From Chamaea fasciata (taxonomy: Eukaryota > Chordata > Aves > Passeriformes > Sylviidae), in contig JARCOQ010000009.1 of the NCBI GenBank assembly GCA_029207755.1, positions 35,734,914 to 35,798,913 on the forward strand: a stretch of DNA of 64,000 nucleotides, in the 5' to 3' direction. Below the pieces are notes generated by a model that searched no databases, was not told the origin of the DNA, and saw only the letters and a program-made list of their open reading frames with translations. Each line of letters opens with the position of its first letter. Within the stretch, counting starts at the first letter, position 1. The translations under genes and the position numbers were made by a program. Positions 43,000 to 54,590 of this stretch are shown piece after piece.

Positions 43000-43280
43000 G
43001 GGTTGTTCATATCCCAGACAATCCCCATGCGGAATGATTGGTTGAATGGAAGAAGAAGTTGTTAAAAGAGGAGTTGGAAAAAGGAGGAGATGGGAACCTG
43101 TCCTGATGGAAAACCCATCTCCCAGATAGACTCCAGAGCCTTAACAATGGCCCCACTGGGGAAATGGAAACCCCCTAGGTGTGCTCGGCTGCACCCAGTT
43201 TGCAAATACAACCATGGACAGGGAGACTTTGACCTCCTGGGAAATTGTTCTGGGTGCAATGGCCCCTGACAGGCCACCCC
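43000..43280 (+). pseudogene. pol: Integrase C-terminal remnant (ERVL-like), copy B
   Basis: Counterpart of 20440-20720; over 43021-43280 the nucleotide sequence looks identical to copy A. Confidence 0.55.
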
Positions 43281-43338
43281 AGAGGCTGCAGGGCTGGACC
43301 TTCATGCATTAGAAATAATTAGGATAAATCAGAAGCAA

Positions 43339-43590
43339 ATGAGAGTTATCAACACTGGAATAGGAATTCAGATTCCTGCAGGACACTTTGGCTGGATAAC
43401 TGCTCACTGGAGCTTGGCCTTGCAAAGTGTTCATGTCATGGGAGGAGGAATTGATGCAGATCATCAAGGAGAAATAAAATTGATAGAAAGAGCAATAGAA
43501 GAGTGGCAGGAAGAAGACAATTTTTCTGGGTGGGATTGGCCTCATGGCTATGAAATTGGAGGCTGCTGTGAAATGTATTTGTGGCAGTGA
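43339..43590 (+). pseudogene. dUTPase-like fragment (ERVL-type), copy B
   Basis: Identical in sequence to 20779-21030 of copy A, including the His in place of the motif III Tyr. The identity in a nonfunctional remnant points to recent duplication or gene conversion, not selection. Confidence 0.7.
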
Positions 43591-43728
43591 CTGTAATCAT
43601 TGCACTGTGAGCACTTGGTGTGTTATGATTCCATGTTAGACTTGTTGTGACACTTTGTGCTGGGAAATGGAATGCTGAGACTGTCTAAAAAGAAAAAAAG
43701 AAAAGTCTCGAGAAAAAAAGGGGGGATT

Positions 43729-44643
43729 TGATAAATAACAGAGAAAAGCATCTCATTAGGCATGTTTTAAAAGGCATGTGAATTTTAGCTCTGAGTAATG
43801 AACTTGAGCAGCACGTAATTGAAGACAAGAGGCGACACTTTTGTGCCTAATACCTAAATCTAAGACTCTGGTTTTGAAAGAATTTTTATGAAGGTTGTCG
43901 TTCACCTGTAGGTCAAAGGACCATTTGAAAAACTGAGGCCTGTCCAGCAGGTCCTGACTGAAGCCTGAACAACAGGCCCTGAGGCAACGCTGACCTCTAG
44001 ATAAACCTTCCAACCCAAGGTTATCTTTGTCCGCTCATTAATGGAGCACTATTACCAAAATGATCTCTGTATCTGTTCAGTGGTGAAATGTGGATTTCCC
44101 TTTCTGTGTTTGAAGGTAAGACAAGACCCCATCTGGCTTCGTTTGGGGGTGAAGGATCTAAGTCAACTCCCTTGGTTTCTCCTTGAGCCCTGGCCAGGCT
44201 TTGAGAGAAGCCAAACAGGAGAATGAAGCCAGTTATTCCTGTACTAGAAGTGATGTCAGCATGTTTGTTTAACAGTGTAAAAGCTGGGGCCTCTCCCAGT
44301 GGGGTTGGAGGACTTGTTTCCTGCAAAGGTGGAGGCACCTGCAGGAATTCCCAGTGTCTGGGAGAGACTCTGCAGTCCTTGGCTTCTCCCAGCTGATGTG
44401 TGGATCAAGATGATGGTAAAGTCTGAGGGTAACTGGTGATGGATCTTTCTAAATCAATAGAGGCAATCTGGTAGCAATGACTGGATGCATTGCTGATCTC
44501 TTTTTGTAATTCTTTGCTAATGATTATGGGCTTTTCTGAGCTCATCCTTTTGTAATTCTTTGCAGCTTTGCATTATATAAATGACACAATTCCTTAAGTT
44601 GGTGTCTGTGTCTTTGGTGCTGACCCTGCCCTCTGGTGAAACA
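43729..44643 (+). repeat. 3' LTR of the ERVL-like remnant (copy B)
   Basis: 915 bp, same length as 21169-22083 in copy A; only scattered differences. Confidence 0.75.
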
Positions 44644-45954
44644 GGGCCCCATTGTCTCCTGGGAAGAGAAAACCCCTCACTCCAAATGTCACCCCTTCCT
44701 TCTTGCTCTCTCCACTTTATACACTGCGCATGATGTCCTGTGGTCTGGGGTATCCCTGGGGTCACTTGGGATCCCCTGTCCTGGCTGTGGCCCCTCCTAA
44801 CCTCCCCCACACCCCCAGCCCCTCCCCAGCGTGGCCGGACAAGGGGCAGGAAAGGCCTTGGCTCTGTGTGAGCTCAGCAAGAACAAAATTATCTCTGTGT
44901 GATCAGCCCTGTGCTCAGCACCCGGCCCCAGCTGTGTCCCGGTGCCAGCATCTGTCCCCACAAGGGCTTTCCATGGCAATTGCCAGGACAGGTGAGCCAG
45001 GTGTGGTGTCCCAGTGAGGGCTGCCATGGAAACAGTGCCCAGCACTGCCCCTTTCTGTCTGGCTGAGCTGCCTTTGGCCCTGGCAGCGGCATTTGCTGCT
45101 GGTTCTGCGGTGCCTGAGCAGCCAGCGCGGCACAGGGCAGGTGGTCATGGCACAGCCCCCAGCAAGGGATCCATTCTGGCTCTGGCCACTGACACCAGCC
45201 CTGAGCAAGGGGCCCAGGCACTGGGCTCAGGCCAGTGTCCATGGCCACAGCCCCTTGCCATGGCCCTGGGCAGCTTCGGATGATGATCCAGCCTCACTCC
45301 TGGCCCAGGCCAGGCCTGCAGTGTCCTTCCCCACAGCCTGTGTGCACAGAAGCACTTTCAGGGCTCTCTGCATTTCCCTTCCCCTCACTCTGGGCTCACT
45401 CACACACCTCCCAACAACCCACCTGCAGCTTGGAGCTGCAAGGAGTTCAAAGTTGTCTGTCCTTCAGGAGCTTTTTTAATTCTGCCTTCAGCCAACTCTG
45501 GATTTGTGTTTATTTCAGAACTTCCTGTGTGTCTAAATAATTCCTTTCATGGTTCTGCCTTGGGGAAGGGGAACCTCTTTGGTGGCTCTATGGCCTTAGC
45601 ACAGCCATTTGAGGAGATTGTTAAATTTAGAAGTTTTAGATTGCTAAAAAAAGGAAGAAGACTCCTCTTTGATTGTGTGCAGCCAGTTCTCCAAGCAAAG
45701 CAGGTCTTATGATTGAGGGGAGACAGGATGGGATTGGAGAATGTGGAGGAAGGTTGTCCACACTCGGTCAGAGCTCAAGGCACAACTTCTCTAACCAGAT
45801 CAGACCTGCTTAGGAGCGTCCTTGGGTCAATATCAGTCACTGAATGCTGCAATCACCTCTCCTCTAAGGAGAAAAAGACACCCTTGAAAATAGGAATGTG
45901 GATTTCTTATAAGCCCTTTGAAATATTTCTCCATTACTCCAGGAAAAAGGACTT
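44644..45954. other. GC-rich duplicated stretch without a recognised gene (copy B)
   Basis: Counterpart of 22084-23394. A 10-bp difference follows the LTR end. No gene is recognised. Confidence 0.5.
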
Positions 45955-46400
45955 CCTAAAGAACTGCACCAGACCAGAGGGAAATCAAGGTACAGCCATG
46001 GTTTGTCAGGAGTTGGTTGATCCTCATGAGCCCCTTGGTGCATTTGGTGCTGAGCCCTGGAACCTCAGGGCCTGAGAGGAGATTGCACAAACCTTTCCAG
46101 GAGTCGAGGTCTGAGGAAAAGCCCAAAGTGTCAGGAAGCATTAATGAGTCCCACTGAGGTCCGTGTCCAAAACAGGCTCCTCATGGAGTTCTTGGAGGAG
46201 AGAATTGGAGGCCAGGATTGCACAAAAGCTTCTCAGAGACTCAATGTGGGAAGGAAAACACAAAGTACCTTAAACCCTTTGAGTATCTCAAAGAATTAAT
46301 GAGCCCTACTGAGTGTCAATGCAAAGCTCTAAATGGACTCATTAGGGCAGATAATTGGAGGCCATGATTGCACAAACCTCTCAGAGACTCCCAGGCAAAA
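45955..46400 (+). repeat. ~145-bp tandem repeat, about 3 units (copy B)
   Basis: Landmarks GATTGCACAAA near 46082, 46217 and 46365. It has about three units fewer than copy A. Confidence 0.8.
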
Positions 46401-47277
46401 GCAAAACCCAAAGTCCTTTGAAAAACCTGCAGTCCCTGGGAGCATTAAGGAGCCCCCCAGGGCCATTCCTGACCAAGGCTCCCCAGGGACTCCTTCCAGC
46501 ACATCCTTGAGGCCACTGGGATGGGAGGGGGATGCTGAGGGCAGGACAAGGGGCTGACAGTGCCCAGCCTTGCTGGGGCTGTGCCAGGAGGCCTCAGGAC
46601 AAGGTGTCTCCTCACAGCCCTTGGTGGCACAGAAGCTGCTGTGCCCCAGGGCACCGAGACTTGGCTTCTCTTTGTCCCCACCTGTCATCACTGCCTGCAG
46701 TTCTCTGCTCTGGCTGGGGCCTGGGGTCACTTTCTCTGTCCTGTCCCTCAGTGGGACCCATTAAAACTTCAAGAAACTTTGGAGTTGGATTCTGGCATTG
46801 GAGTTCTGGAGAGGTTTCTTCATCTCCCTCTCAGGGACTGATGTTGAGGGCCTCAGCACAAGCCCCAAGAGGGTCATGCAAGTCCTTGTGCTGTGTCTGT
46901 GCTGCTGAGCTGGGCCGGGCTCCTGGCACAGAGGCAGCTCCTGGCAACCAAGAAGAGCTTAAAAACACATTTCTCTTGATGAGCAGCTCTTCTGCCAGCC
47001 CAGCAGGGCTGGGGCACTGCCTGCAGCCACCCCAGGCACAGCACACAGGCACAGAGAGCTTCAATCACTCAGGGCTGCGAAGGGGCTGAGAAGTGACTGG
47101 GGGAGAATCACTCCCAGCCCTTGGCACAGGAACCTCTGGCTGCAGGACAATGCAGCTGCAGCTCCTGCAGTGATCCCCTACACCTGGAACATCCCAATGC
47201 CTACAGACTCTGTGAGTACAACTCTCTGAATATTTCTGGTGCAGGAGAGGGGAAAATCTCATGAAGCTCTGACACAC
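46401..47277. other. Duplicated flank containing the ERVL empty site
   Basis: Includes the pre-insertion sequence GGGGCTGTGCCAGGAGGCC near 46572-46590, where copy A has the ERVL provirus. 46735-47035 is absent from copy A. No gene is recognised. Confidence 0.6.
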
Positions 47278-49230
47278 TGAGCTTCTGCCCACTCCCAAAA
47301 TATTTCTCTGGACATGCTCCAGCCCCTCCATGTCCTTCGTAAATTGGGGGCCCAGAACTGGACACAGCACTCGGGGTGCTGCCCAACCAGTGCTGAGTAC
47401 AGGGGAAGAATCACTGCCCTGCTCCTGCTGGCCACATTCCTCCTGATCCAGGCCAGGAGCCATTGGCCTTCTTGGCCACCTGGGCACACTGCTGCCTCAT
47501 GTCCAGCCTGCTGTCTATCAGTCCCCTCAGGTCCCTTTCTGCCTGGCTACTGTCCCGCCACTCTGTCCCCAGCCCGTGGTGCTGCAGGGGTTGTTGTGGC
47601 CAAAGTGCAGGACTTGGCACTTGGCCTTGTTAAACCTGACATTGTTGGATTTGTTCCCTGGATCCAACCTGTCCAGGGCCCTGTGCACAGCCCTCCTGCC
47701 CTCCAGCACATCCACACTCACACCAGCTTAGTGTCATCTGCAATTTGTTAATGGTGGCCTCGATCCCCTCACCCAGATCGTCCATGAGATATTACACAGG
47801 AATGGGCCCAACACACATCCCTGGGGGACACCACCAGGGACTGGACACCACTGGATGCAGCACCATCCCCAGCACTCTCTGGGCCCAGCCTCCAGACAGT
47901 TCTTCATTCTCCCACCAAAGAGGGAACCTGCCCAAGCCATGGGCTGCAGCTTTTCTAGGGAATGCTGTGGCTCACGGTGTCAAAGGCTTTGATGAAGTCC
48001 AGGTAGACACATCCTGGTAGCCAGGTAGCCTTTCCCACATCCACCAGGTGGCTCACCTGGGTATAAAAGGAGCTGAGGTTGGTCAGGCAGGACCTGCCCT
48101 TCCTAAACGCATGCTGGCTGGCTCTGATCCCTGGGCCATGCTGTAGGTGCCCTGTGATGGCACTCCAGGTGATCTGTTCCATTCCCTTGCCAGGCACCCA
48201 GGTCAGGCTGACAGGTCTGGAGTTGCCCACATCCTCCTGCCAGCCCTTCCTGGGGATGGACTCACATTGGCACCTGGAGTCCTCTGGGAGCTCCCCAGTG
48301 AGCCAGGACTGATGAGAAATAATGGAGAGCAGCTGGGGGAGCTCATCCCCCCAGGATGGATCCCATCTGATCCCACACACCTGTGAGCTTCTGAGTGGCT
48401 TAGCAGGTCATCAACTGCTTCCTCCTAGATTACAAGGGCTGTTCTGCTCCCTGACTCCATCCACCAGCTCAGGAGGACATTTGTCCTGAGGACATCCTGT
48501 CTTAACATTGAAAACTGAGGCCAAGGTGTTCAGTACCTCAGCCTTCGCTCCATCTTTAGTCACTGTATTCCCCCCTTTCATTAAATAAAGAGTGGAGGTT
48601 TCCCTTGCCCCTCCTTTTGCAGTTAATGTATTTATAAATACATTTTCACTATTCATAGAAGTGGCTAGATTAAGTTTTAGTTGGGCTTTCACATCCCTAA
48701 TTTTTTTTCTCAGGACTGAACAACATCTTTAAACATTTCCTGGGCAGCCTTTCCCTCTTTCCAAAGGTGATGCACCCTCTTTTTTTCCCCTGAGTTCTTG
48801 CCAAAGCTTCCTGTCCATCCAGGCCAGTTGTTCTCCTTGCCAGCTCATCTTTTGGCACATAGGCACAGCTCTGTGTCTTCAAGATTTCTTTCCTGAAGTA
48901 CATCAGTCCTTCCTGGATCCCTTTGTTGAAGGGCTCCTTCCCTTTAAAAATCAGGACCTGATTCAATGGTCTCCAAATCAACATGCTGAACAGGCCCAAG
49001 TCTGCCCTCTGGAAGTCCAGTGTATTAGTTTTGTTGATGTCCCCTCCTTGTTTAACTGAATATTGAAAACTCTATTATTTCACGGTCATTGTACCCCAGA
49101 CGGCCCCGACCGCCACATCCCCCAGCAGCCCTTCTCTGTTTGTGAACAGCAGGAAGACAGAGTTTTCCTGGGAGTGGCAAGGGAAGGAAATCTCCCCAAA
49201 GTGCAGCTTGGAATGTTCAGCCTGGAGGTG
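47278..49230 (-). mobile_element. CR1 LINE, 5'-truncated, minus strand
   Basis: About 1.95 kb. Minus-strand pieces in order: the endonuclease end and linker (48999-48697), a KAEVLN...ASVFN segment (48692-48411), the RT core (48380-47955, with NSRPVSLT, HAFRKGRSCLTNL and YLDFIKAFDTVSH, where the family's first catalytic Asp lies in YLDF.KAFD), GVPQGCVLGPFLCNI (about 47850) and FNKAKCQVLHFG (about 47630). The second catalytic FxDD region is not in a continuous frame. Several stops and frameshifts make it dead. The site is uninterrupted in copy A, so it inserted after the duplication or was lost cleanly from A. Confidence 0.88.
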
Positions 49231-49826
49231 GGCAGAATGAAAAGTCCCTTCCAGGGCAGAATTTTGGTGCATGATGTGTCTCCCTGAGAAACATGAGATA
49301 CCCCAAAATCTCTTCAGGAACATGGAATATCCAAAATCGACCTCAGTAACAGGTTTCCCCTCCCTTCATCATCCCCAAACTTTGGCTGTCTTATTGCAGA
49401 CCCCACTCCACCTCCCCAGTCCCAACCCCAACCTATCCCACCCCTGCTGCACATCAAGACCCCCTTCCCAAGCCCTATTTCCCCCATTTCACACCTCCCA
49501 AACTCACTCCCACCCATGCCGCTCCACCCAATGCCCATCTCACCCGCTCCTGATTTGCATTCCACTTTTCCCAATCCCCTTCCAACCCCATCCCACCCTG
49601 AGGGGCTCTGGAATAGTGTAATTGTGGGGTGGGATGAAGTAGTTTTCCGTGGCATTGAGTGCTTTTGAGGTGACAGATAAAACCCTCTCATCACTTTGAG
49701 CACCAAGAAAGGAAGAAAACCACACCAAATACAACCAAAACCCCCAAATCCTCCCAAGTATGTCCCTGAATCCCAGATTCCCTTGAAACACTAGTAAAAA
49801 TTGAAGCTTTAGATGCCTTTGAAAAG
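49231..49826. other. Duplicated 3' flank of zinc-finger pseudogene B
   Basis: Resumes the match to copy A from about 31120 onward (ACATGAGATACCCC). Includes the C-rich stretch at 49400-49540. No gene is recognised. Confidence 0.5.
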
Positions 49827-49832
49827 TTTATT
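49827..49832 (-). terminator. Polyadenylation signal AATAAA, zinc-finger pseudogene B
   Basis: TTTATT on the plus strand, at the position equivalent to 31662-31667. Confidence 0.5.
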
Positions 49833-49931
49833 GTTTTTTGTCTATTTTAAAGGGAGGGAGATGAATCAAAAGAATATTAGGGACCACCAAACAAAAAGAA
49901 AAGCAGCCCAGTGTCTTCTCAATGCAGATCA

Positions 49932-50042
49932 CAGTGAATGTGGGTCACCAGGGCTCTGCCCAATGTGGGTCCTCTGATGTGGGGTAAAGTTGAAGCAGCA
50001 CAGAAAGCTCTTTCCACAGTCAGGGCACTTGCAGGATTTCCC
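49932..50042 (-). other. In-frame C2H2 finger after the stop codon (copy B)
   Basis: After the TAG at 50043-50045 the minus strand stays open in the same frame for about 36 codons. It encodes a finger with correct spacing (CPDCGKSFLCCFNFTPHQRT then H) and ends at a TGA. Copy A has the equivalent after a TAA at 31888-31890 (CPSCGKSSVLCSNSISHYWT then H). Confidence 0.6.
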
Positions 50043-51085
50043 CTACTGGTGCCTCTGTTGGTGTCGGGTCAAGTTACAGATCTGAGTGAAGCTCTTCCCA
50101 CACTGGGGACACTCGTAGGGCCTCTCCCCAGTGTGGATGTGCCGGTGGGTGACAAGGTGGGAGTTGCGCTTGAAGCCCTTCCTGCAGTTGGGGCAGCGGA
50201 AGGGCCTCTCCTCTCTGTGAATCTGCTGGTGCCCGAGCAGATCTGAGCTGGTCTGAAACCTCTTCCCACACTGGGAACACTCGTAGGGCCTCTCCTCAGT
50301 GTGGATCATTTGGTGGATGATCCGCTGGGACCTGCGATTGAAGCCCTTCCCACATTCCCCACACTTGTATGGCCTTTCCTCAGAGTGGATGTTCTGGTGG
50401 CGCATCAAGTTGCAGCGCTGGCTGAAGCTTTTCCTGCATTGTTCACACTCATAGGGCTGGTCCCTGGTGTGGATCCTCTGGTGGCAGATCAGGTTGGATC
50501 TCCGGCTGAAGCTCATTCCACATTCCCCACACTCGTGGGGCCTCTCCCCATGTGGATGCACCAGTGTCTGATCAGGTGGGACCTCCAGTTGAAGCTCTTC
50601 CCACACTCCAAGCACTTGTGGGGCTTCTCCCCACCAGGAAGCTGCTCATGGAGCACCTGCTCAATGCCCCAGATTAAGCTCTGTCCACCTTCCTGGCACA
50701 GGTTTGGTCTTTCCTCTGAGCACCCTGGGATGGGTTTGGAGCCCCTCCTCCTGTGGGATCTTTGGGGCTTTTCCTCCCTGTTGGATTCCTGCAATGTGGA
50801 ACTGCTCACAACAGCCTCTTCCTTGATGTTCTGCAGCATGGATTTGTCCTCCCTGGTCTCCATCTTCAGCTCCTTCTCTGAGGGAGGAAGGACATGGTGA
50901 GGATGGGATTTGCCTCCGTGCCAGAGGGAGGGGGAAGGAGATATCCCCAGTACATCCCAAGCAGGACGGCGTTGGCAGCGGGGTTGTCCTGCGGCCGGGG
51001 GCCATGCTGGGCTGGGAGATGCAGCAGAAGAGAGGGGGAAAGGGGCACTGACTTCCTCCTCACCTATCTGGTTGTCCTGGGCCAT
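50043..51085 (-). pseudogene. C2H2 zinc-finger protein pseudogene B (7 fingers)
   Basis: Minus-strand paralogue of pseudogene A. The N-terminal frame 51085-50513 holds a low-complexity lead, the [11 protein letters not shown] segment and the first finger ([17 protein letters not shown]). A one-base deletion at about 50545-50560, in the IHTGERP-type linker, shifts the frame. The remaining six fingers are in the frame of 50615-50043. All seven fingers keep C-x2-C-x12-H-x3-H spacing, so apart from one base this copy is in much better shape than A. No KRAB domain is seen. It would act in the nucleus as a DNA-binding regulator if the frame were whole. Confidence 0.85.
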
Positions 51086-51119
51086 TGTTCTCTTCCTCGC
51101 AGCCTAAAGTGTAAAATTA

Positions 51120-51663
51120 AAAAAAAAAAAAAACAAAAAAAACAAACCAACTAAAATTGAAGTAGTAAAAAAAGCCCAAACTCTGACAGTGCCAGAATGC
51201 AACCTGACACCCAGCTAGTGAGGGTGTTGGTAGCACTCCAATCAAATCGTGGCTGCAGTCCTCCTGGAGTGACAGATGTGGTTTTCTTGAAGCAACACTT
51301 CTGTAGAAGGGTGTAGTTTCCCTCTGAAGGCCCAGTGGTGGTGTAGATGGGTCTGGTCTTCCTCTGGGAATCCAGTGGAAACAGGCTCCTTCTGGGGTGT
51401 TAAATCTCAGATTATATCCAGGTAGGAATGTCTGGCTCCTCCCTTTTGGTGGAACATCTCACAATGGGATGATGTCATTTTATCAGTGACTCAGTAAGAC
51501 TCAATGGCCCATTAACAGAAGATATCTGCCTGGAGAGAGGATGGGTCATGGAAGAGATAAAGAACACTGCCCCAACTGGTTTTAACAGCTGGCCCATTAA
51601 AAGAAGATACCTCCCCTTGGAGTTATGACAAATGGGTCATGGAAGAGATAAAGAACACTGCCC
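51120..51663 (-). repeat. LTR, 5'-truncated, upstream of zinc-finger pseudogene B
   Basis: Counterpart of 33460-33963 (TCTGACAGTGCCAGAATGCA, GAACATCTCACAATGGGATG). Extends further than copy A, to GAACACTGCCC, where the ERV at 51664 cuts it. Confidence 0.7.
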
Positions 51664-52058
51664 TGCGGAGGATTTCAGTGAGGGAAGAATGCAATCAATC
51701 AATATGATTGGTAAAGCATTGTTCAACTTTATTGCTCATAACATCCGTTCTTATACTTTTGCCCGAAGCGTTCAGCATACTTGTCAAATTATAATTGGTT
51801 AGCATACACTACTCATCTATACTTGATTGGCTATATCAAGCGTGAGAAGGTTCCTCCTCTTGGCATGCTGAAAACTTTGGGTACGTGCTTACTGCTACGC
51901 TCTATTAACCACAAGTTCTTTTATCTTTGGCCTGTATCCGTGCTTACTGCTGTCCCAAGGACAGCTTGTCTTAGCAGCACGTAGGCTGCTAGCACTTGGT
52001 ATCGGGCCATGAGGCCTCTAATGATCCGTGGCCTTGCTCTGCTAACCATTCTTCAACA
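51664..52058 (-). repeat. 3' LTR of mosaic ERV
   Basis: 395 bp; on the minus strand TGTTGAAGAATGG to AAATCCTCCGCA. The env frame continues about 70 bp into it. Confidence 0.92.
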
Positions 52059-52288
52059 ATTCCCCCTTTTTTATTTTGTGCAACAAACGCAGCGTGTCGA
52101 GTAGTTACTGTTTCTGCTACACGATACATCATCTGTTGCAAGCAGCAAAAAAAGCAAGGTACAAAAAGTACAAGCAGTAAAATAACAATCACAATATTGA
52201 TTACATGTTGCAGTAGGGAGGTTATCCAAGGCCCTAGCCCGAAAGATCGTAGCCAATCTGTTAAACCCAAGCCTGTGTCTTGCTGCAA
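51989..52288 (-). pseudogene. env: Env transmembrane C-terminal part, mosaic ERV
   Basis: A 99-codon minus-strand frame with a membrane anchor (INIVIVILLLVLFVPCFFCC, about residues 30-50) followed by a short tail. The anchor's end and cysteines resemble alpharetrovirus TM subunits. The tail is encoded across the polypurine tract and into the LTR. The ectodomain is missing: the upstream env fragment (52911-52501) joins only ~210 bp away, so most of SU and TM is deleted. Confidence 0.75.
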
Positions 52289-52500
52289 ATGACTAGTGAG
52301 TTGGAGGCATTTCTATACACAGGCAGAGAGGAATTCACGTTCACTGTGGAATTGGACTGTGGATTCTGCCTGCGTATGCTCGACCAGTTAAAGTTTACAC
52401 ACCAATCTGCTTTAACCGATCCTAGCAACTCCAACTCCTGCGGTTCCAGGTGGGCCCCTGGAAATTGTGGGACCGTCTGATCCCATTGATCAGCATATGA

Positions 52501-52911
52501 CTAGGAATCATTACGGCAGCAGCTGTGTACTGAGACCGGGCAGGGCAGCTCATCCAAGGGTATCCCTACTAAACAGGTGGAGAAGGGATTACCAGGAGAG
52601 GACAGGGACAGGCATATTGCTTCCTGCCCCGTTTTGTTGGCTAAAGTAACCCACATGTTTTCCTTCGGTTGTGGAGGCACCCAAACTGACTCTACCTCAG
52701 CTCCGCCTCTCCCTGTGCCTGGTCCTAGGATGATAGCGATGACACATATGATCCCAATCCTCAGGTGCCACCTGCCATTGCTGGGGAATCCCCACTCCCT
52801 GCTTACATATCGCTGCCAAAACATGACTGCTGTGCAAAGCAACCACTCTCTGTACTGTCTTGTGAAACTGCCAGAGCAGTTGCAGGTTTTCTCTTGCCCC
52901 AAAGTCTTCAA
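52501..52911 (-). pseudogene. env: Env N-terminal part (signal peptide and SU start), mosaic ERV
   Basis: 136-codon minus-strand frame. A long leader is followed by a hydrophobic signal segment (LRIGIICVIAIILGPGTG, about residues 50-67), then VWVPPQPKENMWVTLANKTG and ISLS/FSTCLVGIP-like residues that resemble the N-terminus of alpharetrovirus-type SU. It stops after about 136 residues; the receptor-binding part is missing. Confidence 0.7.
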
Positions 52912-52926
52912 TTAAGTGTACCCCCT

Positions 52927-53851
52927 CTAACCCTGGCTGTCCAGTATCGATGTCGCTCTTGCAGGGTCATTAGCAGGACGGATCCATTTACTAGGTATCC
53001 ATTGGGGCCCTGTGGGGGTAAGAACACAAACATAACCTCTACCCATGTACTGAACCTCTGCGGGACCTTCCCATACTCCAGTTTTAGGATCTCGGTACAT
53101 GACTTTAAACAATGGCTTGGTTGCTTCCTCCTTTACTCCCCCTGAATGGATGACCGCAGGGGGCTCCGAGTGGTCCCCCATTACACACAGATAGTTTAAT
53201 ACAAACAATGTTTTTGATAGCATGGTCTGCACATCCACCTCCTCCTTATATTTTAACAAATAATCCTTGAGTATTTGGTGGGTTCGCTCCACAATCGCCT
53301 GTCCTGTCAGTGAATGCCGGATACCTGTGATGTGTGTCACACCCCACTTCTGTAAGAATCTTTTGGATCCTGCTGCTCACATATGCAGGGCCATTGTCTG
53401 TCTTAATCTGTTCTGGCACCCCCATCACTGCAAAGCAAGTAGTTAGGTGTTGTACCATGTGGAGAGTTTTCTCTCCCGGCTGCGCTGTAGCCCAAATAAA
53501 TTTACTAAAAGTATCAATTGTAACATGCACATATTTCAATCTACCAAAGGAGGATACATGAGTTACATCCATTTGCCAGATCTGATTGGGTCCAAGGCCC
53601 CGTGGGTTTACTCCTATCCCTAGTCCAGGCCCATGCTGGCTACAAAGAGGACAGGATCTGACAATACCACGGGCATCATTCAGAGATATGCGAAACTGTT
53701 TCTTTAGACCTCGCGCATTCTGGTGAAAAGTCTCATGAGCAATACGTGCCTGCTGAAATTCGTCTTGTGGTACTGCAACAGAAACCAACTGATCAGCTAT
53801 GGCATTACCCTGACCCAAACCTTCTGACCACTTGTGGCTTCGAATATGCAA
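52927..53851 (-). pseudogene. pol: Integrase, mosaic ERV
   Basis: Two frames (53851-53246 and 53340-52927) separated by a frameshift near 53290-53340. The first holds the zinc-binding module (HETFHQNARGLKKQF and CPLCSQH) and catalytic Asp residues in WQMDVTHVSSFGRLKY and IKTDNGPAYVS. The second holds the third catalytic residue in TGQAIVERTHQILKDYL and the C-terminal domain (GRGYVCVLTPTGPQWIPSKW). All catalytic residues are present, but the frame is broken, so it is inactive as it stands. Sequence type: alpha/betaretrovirus. Confidence 0.85.
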
Positions 53852-53918
53852 AATTGCAAAAGGAGCTGAGCGCAGCCGAACAGCTTGCCTCAGCTGTCTC
53901 AGAAGTTCCCATAACCTG

Positions 53919-54590
53919 TCATCCCATATCCTTTATCAATGCATCCTCAATCCGCAGCACCACCCCTACTACGTATAACGAGTCTGTGACAATATTTACA
54001 CCCTGACCAGGCCAATTCATATTGACCCAAAGGACAGCCCTTAATTCTAGCGTCTGCAATGAGTCCTCAGTAGTCGCGTCCAATAATTTCTTCATCCACG
54101 TGCCCTCCTCCATCCAGACAGCCGCTGCTCGTCTGGATTTTCTGCCTGCATCTGTGTATACAGTCAGTGCATTTTCCAACGGTCTGTGGGATACATGTGG
54201 TTTTTCTATCCATTCATTGGAGCGTACCCACTGTAGTACAGGGTTTTTGAGCGATCTTAACTGTACATGCTGTGCTGTTCCCAAAAGACTGTCCTGTAAT
54301 TCAGGGGAATGATAAAGATACCACGTCAGGTCCTCATTCCGAAGTGGCAGATAGATTGTGTTCGGTTCTGCCCCTGTAACCTGTCGGCACCGAATTCGGC
54401 CTTTTTTAATTAAGGCTGCAAGGTTAGCAACACGGCTCTGAATCGTGGTACGGGGCTGTACCGTTGTGAAAAGCCACTTCAGCACCAGTGGCGTATCCTT
54501 GGCATCCAGCTGGGTGAGAGCTCCCATAAAATGGTTCGGCCCAGCAAGAATCGTGAGATCCACTGCAGTATCGGGTAGCATCCGTGACAC
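53919..54590 (-). pseudogene. pol: RT connection and RNase H, mosaic ERV
   Basis: 223-codon minus-strand frame: connection domain (ALTQLDAKDTPLVLKWLFTT, then the NLAALIKKGRIRCRQ region) and RNase H with Asp in LTVYTDAGRKSRRAA, Glu in TLELRAVLW and Asp in IVTDSLYVVGVV. The RNase H catalytic residues are present. It follows the RT thumb remnant (54600-54895) after an in-frame stop. Confidence 0.8.

Larger units (their letters stand above)
40963..44643 (+). mobile_element. Old ERVL-like provirus remnant (copy B)
   Basis: Counterpart of 18955-22083: truncated 5' LTR (about 40963-41660), integrase/dUTPase remnant and a 915-bp 3' LTR (43729-44643). A solo LTR of the younger ERVL family is inserted at 41804-42328. 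Confidence 0.75.
40564..51663 (+). repeat. Segmental duplication copy B
   Basis: Direct-orientation counterpart of 18534-33963. The A-to-B offset is 22030 before the solo LTR and 22560 after it, exactly the 525-bp LTR plus a 5-bp target duplication. Copy B lacks the ERVL provirus of copy A but has a solo LTR and a CR1. It ends where the ERV at 51664 begins. Confidence 0.9.
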
